NCBI GenBank assembly: GCA_051453625.1
Contig: JBOZIK010000001.1
Coordinates: forward strand, 172,728,297-172,792,296
Direction: 5' to 3'
Length of the DNA stretch: 64,000 bases
Origin: Welwitschia mirabilis
Lineage: Eukaryota; Gnetophyta; Gnetopsida; Welwitschiales
The first letter of the stretch is position 1; the number at the start of each line of letters is the position of its first letter. A model generated the notes under the pieces. That model was not told the origin of the DNA, made no database searches, and saw only the letters and a list, made by a program, of their open reading frames with translations. Shown piece after piece: positions 12,452 to 24,655 of this stretch. The position numbers and the translations under genes were made by a program.

Positions 12452-12582
12452 AAATTGTATTATGAATATTTTATTAAAAGATTTTTTATATGGTTTATAA
12501 TAAAACTTAAAATGGAATAAAACTTAAGAGATGTATTTCATGTTATAGGTAAAAATAAATTTCAAATTCATATTAAAAACTT

Positions 12583-12650
12583 TAAGTATGGGACTCAAAC
12601 TCGAGACCTATCAGCTAATTAAATTTCTTATAACCAACCATGCTATTTTA
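12583..12650 (-). ncRNA. tRNA-derived (SINE-like) segment
   Basis: The minus strand reads AGCATGGTTGGTTATAAG, then AGGTCTCGAGTTTGAGTCCC. The second part matches the Pol III B box and T-arm of tRNA-derived plant SINEs (GGTTCGAGTCC); the first resembles their A-box half. The homologous LTR2 position (21318-21380) keeps the pattern with more transitions. It is too short and degenerate to be a working tRNA. A SINE head carried inside the LTR is the likeliest reading. Confidence 0.45.
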
Positions 12651-15177
12651 TTCTACTTATTTACTTTTACAACCATTTTTTAATTACTAATTCATTATGC
12701 ACCATATCACTTGGTCATAGTCGGATATTGTTTCATGTAGAAATTTGAGGTAAAACATAGGTAGATTTGAAGAACACCATAAGAAATTCTCATCAATGAT
12801 TAAGAAAGTAAACGAGAAGTCTTGTGAATTCAAAAAGACTACATCCTTAAAACAACTCGAACTTAATATATTGAATTCCTTACCTTTAATGGAATTTTTT
12901 TATTTTTAATATCTGTTAACATTTTATGTATTATTAATTATAGCTTTAAGGATTATTTACTTAGCTTTTGTGCCTTCTCTTCAATAAAAGGACATTAAAT
13001 CTACAATTTTAAGATAGCTATGCAAATTGAAAGAGCACCAAGATGAGATGCTGTGAAAATTATAAGAGCATTCAGAGAGTACACTATATGGATTATTGAA
13101 GGAAGGAGAATTATCATTTACATTATAGAAAAGCCATTACAAAATTAGAGTTTAATTATAAAAAAATATTTCTATAAGTTGTTCTAGAGGAGTTTTTTTA
13201 CATGTTTTGTTTAAGTCTTATTGGTTAGGCATCTTATCATTTCATAAAATATGATTTTAAAAAATGATGTTAGCATGAAATTTTATCATTTCATAGGATA
13301 TAGATTTAAAAGATAACATATGAATGAAGAAATAGTGAAGAGAAGGTATTCTTTAATCAATTTTATTAGTTTTTATCATAAACTATGGTGACAAGCTCAA
13401 TCACATTTGAAGGAGAGGATGTTGCATAGAGAAATAAATGTAAGTAGCAGGAGTAGGATATTTGAAAAATGCGATGGTAGTAAAGCCATGTGTTACATAG
13501 GAAAGGATTATGAAGCATTGTAGTGTTAAAAAGAAAATTAGATTATTAGAAGCATGAGTTTCTTGATGAGGCCTCACATGATGGGGTTATAAGAATAATA
13601 ATTTATGTAAGTAGAATCTAAGATGTACTTCATTTAAAGATCAAGATCGTCATTAAAACATCAAGCATGGGTGTTGATATATGAAATCATACAATCATAA
13701 TTCGATGGTTTTTTGACACTAAGGCAATGGAGGAAAGGATGTACACTAACATAGAGGAGAACTTTGATTAGAAATGGTATCTTATTCTAGTGCTGCATAA
13801 GAGATGATGCAAAGGAAGTGGAGAAGAGTGAAGTATGACAGTTCTCAAATTCATATGTGAGAATATTTCAAGTTATGCTTTAGATCGTCCATGTTGTATG
13901 AGTGGTATTGTAACCAAAAATAAGGACATAGAATGAGAATTTATGAATTAAAATTTACAAAAATACATTTTTATTATTACCTATTCTTTAAATAAAGAGA
14001 ATTATTAATCCATATATTTATAGATATTAAACATATTTTAAGACTTTATATAAATTATTAGTAACTTATTTTACATGTTTAAGTGAAGGTGCTCACTAAA
14101 GATTTTTTTAATCGTTATGTCTAAGTTCTTCTTAAGATGTGTAAATATATGAAATGAAATTTCATTATTGAAATAAATATATCAAATATTTATTGCTCTA
14201 GTATACAATTATACTAATAAATACTAAGAAATTATTAAGGATAATAATGGCTAATTTCTAAAGTGTATAAAAATATTGATTTATAAACATAAGTCTTGCA
14301 TATTTAAACATTTAAAGTTTTTTAAAAAAAAAAGATAATTATAAAAGTATATTCATATCCGTAAAAGTAAATTCTATAAACAAATTATCTAGAACATCTA
14401 AGTCCTTTAACTACATGCATCTAAACATTAAGAATAAAAAAACATTTAATACAAACTATAATACCTGACTTATTCCAAGGCCTTCTTCGTAGTAGGTCCT
14501 ACACATGCAAGTATGGCATGAGAACTATAAATTTTAAAGTTTCAGTATGATCCATGACAGGGTTTAGGTTTTTGTATTTAAGGGGAGGAAGTGGGTTTCC
14601 AAGCATAACCTAGGATTTCTAAGATAAATAAATGTGATTAAGACTTCATATGAATTTATGACAATCTAGATACACACATATCCAAAGGGAATAATTTACC
14701 CTCTTTACTCTTTAGATGAATTTATTGGAATCCAATCAACATGCTTAGAGGAAACCATTTACCCTTTACTCTCTAGGAAATATTTTTACTAATCTAAAAT
14801 ATAACATTATAGGTTAACAAATAGTTACTAGCTCAAATCATTATGGAAAATGTTGAGATGAAAGAATCATAAGCAAAACATAACACATGGTGTACAATTT
14901 ACAAATAGAACTTATAAGCTTTTAATAGTATGCAAAATAATAAACAACCTTTTAAGGGATACAAGCATGATAAATGAAAAGGAATGTAAGAAGTAAGTAA
15001 ATAACATGTAAGAAATTAAATTAGACCATAATCCATACCCAAAATTAAATGAAAATTTGATAACTTCTAGAGATTCTAAGGCTTTAAGGATTTAAGGATT
15101 TTCCTTCCAAGATTAAGGTTAGAATATGCAATAGTAAGAGCTTTTTCAAGATATGAAATAGGAGGAGAAGAAGTTCC

Positions 15178-15192
15178 TATTTATAATAGAGA
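15178..15192 (-). promoter_or_regulatory. TATA-like box in LTR1 U3
   Basis: The minus strand reads TCTATTATAAATAGG. It sits about 570 bp inside the minus-strand start of LTR1, downstream of the minisatellite, where an LTR promoter would be. In LTR2 the counterpart near 23930-23940 is weaker (TACTATAAATAAAAC). Confidence 0.5.
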
Positions 15193-15227
15193 ATGTAGGA
15201 TGTGAAGAGGCACCATAATCAAATAGA

Positions 15228-15308
15228 GTGATGAAGGTGATGACAGTGATGGAAGTGATGTAGGCGATGGAAGTAATGGAAGTGGTGACAGTGATGGAAG
15301 TGGTGGGG
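15228..15308 (-). repeat. 9-bp minisatellite in LTR1
   Basis: Roughly nine imperfect copies of GTGATGGAA (plus strand) lie just upstream of the TATA-like box in transcription direction. The same array with a different arrangement of variants is in LTR2 at 23980-24061. The Thr/Ser/Ile-rich minus-strand open frame here is a by-product of the 9-bp period. Confidence 0.85.
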
Positions 15309-15893
15309 ATTCTATAACTGATAATCAACACCTTGACAAGCCACTGGGTGCATAATGTTTCATACTAAATAATGAATTTAGTAAAATAAATAATTAACAT
15401 GTGCCATTTCAAAAATGTATTTTCCATGTTAAATAAAAGATAGAGTAATAGTTACATAAAGAAATTAATGTTAATGCAATGACTAACATGATCACTACTT
15501 TAGTTACTAAGATGACCACTAATATGGCCTCTAATAATCATAAAGAATTTATAATAGGAATATTATTATAAATTTAAGGAAATAAAGATTATAGCATAAA
15601 TTTTTCATAATATAACTATATCTAAATTTCAAAGAAAATAAGTATAATAACAAAATTAAGTTAAGGATTATATGTTAATAAAATTTATTTAAATTAAATT
15701 TTAAGCTAACTATTAAACCTTGAAAGTCTAGATATGACATAAGAAATATCCAATCCTCACATTTTCCTTTTCAAGTTTTACCTTTCTATAGTTATGCATA
15801 GCTTTGTTTCAAGCATAACCTTTACTAAGAATCGAGTGTTATAAAATTTCTTCTAATAGAGTTAAATATCTTATCCTTATACAAATAAATGCT

Positions 15894-15993
15894 NNNNNNN
15901 NNNNNNNNNNNNNNNNNNNNNNNNNNNNNNNNNNNNNNNNNNNNNNNNNNNNNNNNNNNNNNNNNNNNNNNNNNNNNNNNNNNNNNNNNNNNN
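15894..15993. other. Assembly gap (100 N)
   Basis: A 100-N placeholder inside the internal region of the array, close to LTR1. A further run of ten N lies at 17467-17476. Confidence 0.99.
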
Positions 15994-18900
15994 TTACTAA
16001 AACATAATCATGGTGATCTATTCCCATTCTATAAAGGACTCTAATTCTCATCTTTCTAGGTATTTTTTTTCAAACTTAAGGTTTTTATAACTTATAATAG
16101 TGTGAGCAATTTTCGTCCCCAGTCTGTTAGTAGTTCAATAGTTTTTACTCTTCTAATTAATCAATCTCCCATATTTAGTCTATTTCCTCAGGGGTGGTTT
16201 CACCACCATTTTTATTCTATTTCATAGTCCTCTCCTGAATAGTTAATGGAATACCCTTTCTTTATTTCTAACAATTTAATTTTACTATTAATAATGGGTG
16301 TTATCACCCCCTAATGTACATTTTCTAGTCTAATATATATTATTTTTTAAAAAATGGAGTGTTTTATTTTCACTATATTTTGTTAAGTTCTTTTAAGTTT
16401 TTAGATGTGCATTAACATGCTTATATATAAATAAATAAAACAAAATAAACTTTTTCTTAAAATGCTCAAATAGGTAAAATTTCTAGCATAAACATGAAGT
16501 AATCTTTATCTAAGGCATAAGTTGTGTCAAAGACAATTTTACTAGCCCTTTATAAAATGGATAAATGTCTAAAAAATTTATAGTTCATTTAAACTAATAG
16601 CATGTCCACTTATTAAATACATCTAAGATCATCTATTTAACATCCATTTTTCATAAAATCTTTATTTTTCTTTCATTTCACTCAATATCACTTAGTATTT
16701 TACTAAAGATTCTAATTATGAAATAAAATAGTACTAAATTAAGCTTATATTTTTAAAAAGTAGAGCTCTTATCTAGACCTATTTAAATAGCTAATTAATA
16801 AAAAATTAAAAATCACTTTAGTGACTTCATCTAGCATTAAATTTAATAAAAATGATATAATTTAATCTATTTATCTTTCTTAGTATAGTCTATCAAATTT
16901 GACTATAACCTAGACTCAAAATTATATGTTTAGTAAAGATAAAGTTGGGAGAAGGATGAATTTCTTTTACTACTTTAGCTATACTATTATAAAATATAGT
17001 AAGATTAAAAATTTTTAAGTTACATTATTTAACATTATCACTACTAGTAGGTATTCCTCTAGTATTAATAACATAATAATACATCAAGCAGCAAAGGAGG
17101 AAGAATTAAAAAAAAATGAAAAAAATAATGCCATTAATGTAGGAAAGAAATGAATAACATAGATAAATGTAGGAGAATGAATACTTCAAGTCACAGTGCT
17201 TCTTTTTATAGTAAGAAAAGGTGAAAAATAATTGTTTCTTTTAGCAAATTTTATATATTTCTTATATATTTTACATACAAGATTAAAAAAAATTTAAAAA
17301 TTTTGTTTAAATTTTTATTTATTTTAAAAATTTCATTCATTACTAAGGCTCATAAAGAATGCTATATAGATTTTGAAGAATTTACTTCGTTAGCATACAT
17401 TCATAGCATTTTATTTAAGAAAAGAAAAATCAAATAACATCAACACTATTTTGTTAGTGTTCATGANNNNNNNNNNACTATTACTATAGCAAACTTTTAA
17501 TGTCATTCAATCTATATGGATAACTCATGATAGGAAAAATAGTGAAAATACAACACAATTCTAAACTAGTAAAATGTTAAAGAAAGAGTGCAAATTGAGA
17601 ATGTAATGAATAGACTTATAATGACAACAGTATTGGAGAAAACAAACACTTAAGAACTGTCTTTAATCTTATAAAAAAAAGACTTATATCTAATGATATA
17701 ATGTAATTCCTAATTAATCCTTAAAGCTTACATGCTATTACAACTTAGATCATGGTAATACAATCTCATACACCACATAAGTAGTCATAAGATCTCTTAG
17801 TTATCTTAGTCTATCATATACTAAACATAAGCATGGTATGTAGGAAAATATTATCTAGAAACCATCAAGTAAAAATAAACTATAAATCAAAAGATGAGAA
17901 AAAAGATACTTACTCAAAGAATAATAATAGTCTATTAAACACATAGCTTTAGTCAAACATTAAAAGTACAATATCACATACAACTTAAAATTAAAAAGAA
18001 AGAGATACTTTCTTTATTAAAATAATAGGAATTATAGTAAATTAAAGAAAAAAATATAAGATTTATATAGAATTATCAAGCTAGCCTTAAGGATAGCCCA
18101 CCACCAAAGGACAAGTTTAGAATGACATAATGAAGATCTTACATCCAAAGATGTGTAAAGCTTTTACCATGAAAAAAATTATAATTAGTGGTGCTTGACC
18201 CTTTTTATAGGAAAAATAAGGTTTAGGGTTTTATAAGTAGGATTTATCATTTAGGATTTTAGAATAAGGATATAATACTTTTATAGCTAAACATCTTAAC
18301 TAATTTTAATATGGTAACTATCTAATTAAACAACCAAAATCTATTTGTTTTTCTAAGGTAACTCTAGAACATAACTTTATATATAATGTCCTATAAGAAA
18401 CTAGCACTACCATTTAGGTCACTAATGCCACTAGCATTTTCTATTAGAATTATTTCATCTTTTTATATATGCTTTAAATGTAGTATAACACTTGAAATCA
18501 TTATGGAAAATGCATGTGTTTATAAATAACATTAAAAATGATAATAAACATCTTTTCATGATAAAATAATTAATTTAATGTCTTCATTTAAGCCAAGTTA
18601 GCATAATATACTTGATATTATTATCAATTTTTCCATGTTACCACACCTTCAATGTAGACTTTGTTAGACCCTTGGTAAAAATCATGATAAGGAATGATTA
18701 ACATGGAAAAACCCTAAAGAAAAACATTCAAGCATGTATGAATGATGCAATCTTATAAAAATTTTTGGCCTTTTTTTTGAAAAATAAGTATTAAAATTAT
18801 AAATTTTGTTGAAAATTCAATTGTCATAACCTCCAATCAAAGTTAAACTTTATTCTCAAAGTTTAAAAATATAGAAAAAAAGTAATGTAATTTTTTAAAC

Positions 18901-20985
18901 ATATTCATACCTATGACTAAAAAAGATACTTTATTACATATCTTTTATTTTACAACTATAAGAAAATAGAAAATAGTGTAATGTGAAACATAAACTACCA
19001 TGCATAATAGTGTAAAAATAAAAAGGAAAATTATAACTAAATGAGTATCTATGAGAAATCAATCTTTCTAGTTTTTAAGTAGTTCCATCTTACTTGCAAA
19101 AAAAATATCTTTTTGTTTCTTGACAATTTTCTTAAACTTACTTGATAATCTTTCAATACATATCTTTTACTCCTTTGATACCTACTCAAGAAAGGTATCA
19201 TTAAAAGAGAAAAAGAAAGAATGTAAAGAATGAGGAGAAAGAAAAAAAGGAAAAAGATAGGAAGTCCCTTCCTTAGGCGCTTTGACTTTATAACAATTTA
19301 CTGAAGGTTATAAGAAGTAACATAGAAGATTGATCATGTTGGATTTCTTCTTGTTATTCTTCTTGTTATTGTTATTTTAGTTATTTATGCTACTACTCTA
19401 ATATCCAATCTATATTCCTATACTTTTAGACCTACATCATCTTATAAAGAGTAATAGTTTTAATATAAGCTCTATCTTGATTATCACATTTTAAGGCTTG
19501 GTATAGGATGTTGTAGATAATTTTAGAGATAAGTCAAGGAAGGAGAAGGTTGATTTTGTGTTCTATGTCATGAATAATAGTCCTAAACTAGAATTTAACT
19601 ACATCAAAGGATTGATTTTTTTTGGGATAATTTTGATGATCTTAAGGTAACTACTATAGGCATTAATGATGTGAAAAAGATGATTTAAATAACAAAATGG
19701 AATAAAAATAATTGGTTTTTATGAAAAAATTTACAAGGTAAAGCTCCTTTTCGATTATATGAATACTAAACATTTAAAGCCTAATGACCATACTCAAGGG
19801 TTTTAACTAAAGTAAATGATAGACACTAAAATTTTTTAACTCCTAAAAGAATATTTAAATCTACTAACAACATTGAGAAAGCAGTGCAATGCATATGATA
19901 ATGAACTATCTGGGGTATTCGTCATCAAACAAAGCATTCTTGTACAATTATAGAACTTATTTTAGGTTGTAAAATCATTGATCTTCTTTAACAGATAATT
20001 CCAGCATTTAGATTTCATTCTTACCAAATAAAATGCATCATACATATCTAAAAATGAATGAAAGATTTCTTTTCCAATGAAGTCTTCTTGTCTCATGTGT
20101 ATTTAAAAACTAGGAGTAGAATAGAAAATCTAAAAAGAAAAAAAAAAGAAAATATGCAAAGAGAAGAAGACAAAAGCTATAAGAATTCTATGTTAGATTA
20201 AAGAAATGAAAAAATAAACAAAGACATTAGATTGACTCCATAAATCTAGACTAAGATCAATTTAAGTAGACTTACCCTATAGTGTAGATATTAACAAACA
20301 TTGAATAGAGATCAGTATGCATGAGTAGGCATGTAAAAAGGTGAAGAGGTAATATCACTAGTAAGTATAAGTAGTAGCACTAGTTTTATTGAGAAGATGC
20401 ATAAGATTTGGATAGGTAACTAGGAGCAGTGCAAATGAAAAATTACATAAATAGGCATAGTGAAACCATGAGTTAGGAATTCAATTTATATAGAAGTAAA
20501 TAAAAAATGACAACTATAGGATTAGTTAAGCTTATTAACAATTAGGATGAAAAAGTTATGAATTAAAACACAAATTATTGAGTCTTTTCACAATAACCAT
20601 AGGTGTGTTTTTGAGTGTATTTTCTTATATAGTGGAAATGGTTAAAATGGTGATGAAAATGATTGTAAAAATATGATATAATAGGCAAAATAAAATTAGT
20701 CATAAAGCTTATGAATATAAAAGAAAAAATTCTAAGATAATGACATCTTAATAAAATTTTCATTAAATTTTATTTTTCATTAAATGGATTAAATTGCTAT
20801 ATTAATAAGGTTTTCATTAAGTAAATTCATAAAAAATTAAGATTTAGTAACCAAATTTCAAGTACAAATATTAAAGAAATCATAACATAATATGTGACAC
20901 TCTAAATTTCTATAGTTAAAAAATTCAAAATCACTCTAGCATCAAATTATAATGTCCACAATTCTATAGCTAAAAACTTGAATTA

Positions 20986-21004
20986 GCTCTTTGATTTGAT
21001 ACCA
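20986..21004 (-). other. Putative primer binding site, LTR2
   Basis: The minus strand reads TGGTATCAAATCAAAGAGC, starting five bases past the minus-strand LTR2 end (21010). TGGTATCA matches the initiator tRNA-Met site exactly for eight bases, and AGAGC follows after an insertion. Confidence 0.55.
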
Positions 21005-21142
21005 AAGTATGATGTCCATTAATAAAAATTCTAAATAACAATTCATCATTATATAATCCTATGGGTTTGATTGTGTAAATGATATTTTAATGCATATATT
21101 CTCTCAAAACATAAATGAAGAATTTATTATAAAACCTAGGGT

Positions 21143-21156
21143 TATATATATATATA
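21143..21156. repeat. (TA)7 tract at the GT-microsatellite position
   Basis: A short TA run occupies the LTR2 position where LTR1 has about 30 GT units. The flanks 'aaaacc..gggttat' on the left and 'aatgtattat/aattgtattat' on the right align in both LTRs. Confidence 0.85.
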
Positions 21157-21317
21157 ATGTATTATAAATATTTGATTAGAAGCTTTCTTTAGATGGTCTA
21201 CATTAAAACTAAAAATAGAATGAAACTAAAGAGATGTATTTCATGTTATAGGTGAAAATACATTTTATATTCTTAATTAAAACTATTTTCCATCTTCAAA
21301 TTCATATTAAAAATGTT

Positions 21318-21380
21318 AAGTATGGGACTTAAAATCAAAACCTACCAGCTATTTAAATGTCTTGTAACCAACCATGCTAT
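21318..21380 (-). ncRNA. tRNA-derived (SINE-like) segment, second copy
   Basis: The minus strand reads AGCATGGTTGGTTACAAG, then AGGTTTTGATTTTAAGTCCC. It is homologous to 12583-12650. Its A-box half is as well kept as there, but its B box is more decayed. Confidence 0.4.
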
Positions 21381-23979
21381 TTTGTCTTACTTGTTTACTT
21401 TTATAACTATTTTTTATTTCTAAGTCATTATGCACCATAGTCATTGGTCATTCTAGGGTACTATTTCATGTGGAAATTTGAGGTAAAGCATACATAAATT
21501 CAAAGAACACCACAAGAAATGATCATCGATGTCTAAGAAAGAGAATAAGAAGTCTATAAATTTAGAAAGATTAGATCCTTAAAAGGGCTTGAACTTAATA
21601 TGTTGAATTCCTTTCTCTTAATGGAATTTTCTTATTTTCAAGATCTCTGAATGTTTTATGTATTTTTAATCACAACATTAAGGGTTATTTACTTAGCTCT
21701 TAGGGATTTTCTTTAATAAAAGGGCATTGAATCTAAAATGTTAAGATAGCTGCACAAATTAAAAGAGCACTAAGATGAGATGCTATGTAGATTAGAAGAG
21801 CGTCAATAGGATATACCATATGGATTATTAAAGGGAGGAGAAGTATCATTTACATTATAGAAAATCCATTACAAAATATAAGTTTAATTCTGCAAAATAT
21901 TTTTGGAAGCTATTTTGGAGGTATTTTATTACATTTTTTTTAAGTCTTATTTGCTAGGCATCCTTTTAAAAGATGGTGTTAGCATGGTATTTTACCATTT
22001 CATAGGATATGGCTTCGAAAGATGACATATGAATGAAGTAATAGTGAAGGAAATATAGTCTTTAATCAATTTTATTAGTTTTTATTAGAAATGGTATTAA
22101 CAAGCTTAATCACATTTAAAGAAGAGAATGTTACATGGAGAAATGATGTAAGTGGTAGGAGTATCATCTTTATGAAATGCAATGATAGTAAAGTCATGTG
22201 TTGCATAGGGAAGGATTATGAAGCACTACAACATTAAAAAAAAAAATTACATTATTAGAAGTAGAATCTCTGTGATGGGTCTTGACATGGTTGGGTTATA
22301 AGAATGATGATTTATGTATGTAGAATATAAGGTGTTATTCACTTAGAGACTAAGGTTGTCATTCAAAAATCAAGTATGGGCATTGAAAGATGAAATCATA
22401 CAATCACAATTCAATGGTTTTATGATATCAAGGCAATGGAGGAAAGGATGAACACTAATACAGAGGAGGACTTTGATTAGCAATGATATCTTGTCCTATT
22501 GCTACGAAAGAGATGATGTGTAAGAAAGGGAGGAAAGCAAAGTGTGATAGTTCTCAAATTCATATGTGGAAACATTTCAAGTTATGCTTCAGATTGTCCA
22601 TGTTGTATGAGTGGTATTTTAAGGAAAGATAAGAAAATAGAGTGAGAAGTTATGGGTTTAAGTTTAGAAAAACACATTTTTATTATTACCTATCATTTAA
22701 ATAAAGAGAATTATTAGTTCATATATTGATAGATATTAAACATATGTTAATATTTTATATAAATTATTACTAACTTATTTTACAATACATATTTAAGTTA
22801 AGGTGTCCACTAAATATTTCTTAATCCTTATATCTAATTTTTTCCTAAAATGTATAAATATATGAGATATAATTTTATTATTGAAATAAAGACATAAAAT
22901 ATTTATTTCCATAATATGCAATTATACTAATAAATACTAAAAAATTATTAAAGATAATCTATGGCTAATTTGCGAGATGTAGAAAAATCATAATTCATAA
23001 ACATAACTCTTTCATATTCAAACATTTGAAATCTTTTAAGAGAGAAAAAATAATTATAAAAGTATGTTCATATCCTTGAAAGTAAATATAAGTACAAATC
23101 TTTATTCACAAACTTAATGCAAATTACTGAGGACATCCAAGTCCTTCAACTACATGCATATAAACATTAAGATTAAAAATAGAATTTAATCTAAAATACA
23201 ATACCTAGCTCATTCCAAGGCCTTCTTCATAGTAGATTATTCACATGCAAGTATCACATGAGAATTGTAACCTTTATAGTTTCTAGTATAATCCATGGTA
23301 ACGCTTAGATTTTTTTTTTTATGTGTGGGGGGAAAAGAATGGGTCTCCAAGCATAAGATATGATTTCTCAAGATAAACAAATGTGACTGAGACCTCATAT
23401 GAATTTATGAAAATTTGAATGCATACATATCCAAAGGAGATAACTTACTCCCTTTACTCTTTAGAGGAATTTATTAGAATTCAATAAACACACTTAGAAG
23501 GAATCATTTTCCCATTTTACTCTTTAAGAAAATTTTTGACCAATCCATAATATAAAATTGATATGTTAATAAATGGTTACTAGATCAAATAATTAGAAAA
23601 AGGGTTGAAATGAAAGAATCCTAACCAAAAAAAGATACATGGTGTACGATTTATAAATAAAACTTACAAGCTTTCAATAGTATGCAAAATAATAAACAAG
23701 ATTTTAAGGGATGCAAGCATGATAAATGGAAAAAAAATGCAAGAATTAAGAAAATAACATACAATACATATAATTAGATCATAAATCATACCCAAAATTA
23801 AATAAATATTTCAAAACTTCTAGATATTCCAAGGTTTTAAGGCTTCAAAGATTTTCCTACAAGATTAAGGAACAAGATTCAATAGTAAGAGCCTTCTCAA
23901 GATATAAAATATGAGGATAAAAAGGTTTTATTTATAGTAAAGGATGTAGGATGTGAAGAGGTACCATCATAAAAGAGGG

Positions 23980-24061
23980 GTGAAGGTGGTAAAAATGTGG
24001 GAGTGATGCCAATGGTGGAAGTGATGGAAGTGATGGAAGTGATGAGAATGGTGGAAGTGGT
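23980..24061 (-). repeat. 9-bp minisatellite in LTR2
   Basis: Imperfect GTGATGGAA / GTGGTGGAA units in the U3 part of LTR2. It corresponds to 15228-15308, but the unit variants are in a different order. Confidence 0.85.
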
Positions 24062-24516
24062 AGGGATCTATAATCCATTATTATCACCTTACCAAGCCAC
24101 TAGGTGCATAACGTTTCATAATAAGTAATCCATTTACTAAAGTAAATAATTAACATGTATCACCTTAAAAATGTATTTTCCATAATAAGTAAAAGATAAA
24201 GTAATAGTTACATAAGAAAATTAATATTAATGCAATCCCTAACATGATTAGTACTTTAGTCATCGACATGACTACTAACATGGACTCTAATGATTATAAA
24301 GAATTTAAAATAGGAATATTATTATAAATTAAAGGAAATAAAAATTATATCACAATTTTTTTCACAATATAACTATATCTCAATTTCAAGTCAAATAAGT
24401 ATAATAATAAAATTAACTTAAGGATCCAATGTAATAAATTTATTTAAATAAAATTTTAAGCTAAGTTTTGAATCTTGAAATTCTAGATGTGACATAATAA
24501 ATATTCAATTCTTACA

Positions 24517-24655
24517 TTTTTCTTTTAAAATTTTACCTTTTTATAGTTATGCATATCTTTTTTTCAAGCATTTTAATCTTTACTAAGCATCCAGTGTTAT
24601 AGAATTTTCTTCTAATAGATTTAAACATCTTGTCCTTGAACAAATTAATGCTATG
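24517..24655 (-). mobile_element. Third internal-region fragment of the LARD-like array
   Basis: Aligns with 15762-15893 across 'ttatagttatgcat' and 'aattaatgct/aaataaatgct'. Similarity stops near 24655. It shows that the array continued rightwards before being truncated. Confidence 0.6.

Larger units (their letters stand above)
12227..15761 (-). repeat. LARD-like element LTR1 (about 3.5 kb)
   Basis: This is a direct repeat of 21010-24516. On the minus strand it begins TGTGAGGATTGG after an A/G-rich tract (CTTGAAAAGGAAAA) that can serve as polypurine tract. It ends ATTAATGGACATCA beside a Met-type primer site. A TATA-like box and a 9-bp minisatellite lie near the minus-strand 5' end, as expected of U3. 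No protein-coding content is recognised. It serves both as 3' LTR of the element to its right and 5' LTR of the one to its left, which is why I read the locus as a tandem array. Boundaries are inferred from these motifs. Confidence 0.65.
15762..21009 (-). mobile_element. LARD-like element: complete internal region between LTR1 and LTR2
   Basis: This is the 5.2 kb region flanked by LTR1 (its 3' LTR) and LTR2 (its 5' LTR) in minus orientation. From 16350 to 21009 it repeats 7655-12226; the stretch 15994-16349 has no counterpart on the left because that copy is truncated. It starts (minus sense) with the Met-type primer site at 20986-21004 and ends at the purine tract beside 15762. No retroelement protein domain is recognised. 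By length and lack of coding it resembles LARD elements, which depend on a related autonomous element. Confidence 0.65.
21010..24516 (-). repeat. LARD-like element LTR2 (about 3.5 kb)
   Basis: This is the partner of LTR1, with the same ends: minus-strand start near TGTAAGAATTGAATA and minus-strand end GGACATCA. It contains the SINE-like segment (21318-21380), a short TA repeat (21143-21156) and the minisatellite (23980-24061) in the same order as LTR1. Sequence on its right (24517-24655) matches the sequence on the right of LTR1, so LTR2 is also the 3' LTR of a third, mostly missing element. Confidence 0.65.

Noticed and set aside
12335-12520. Cys-Val-rich peptide
   Set aside because: Translation of the GT microsatellite.
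15146-15331. Thr/Ile/Ser-repeat peptide on the minus strand
   Set aside because: Produced by a 9-bp minisatellite whose period keeps frame; LTR2 breaks it.
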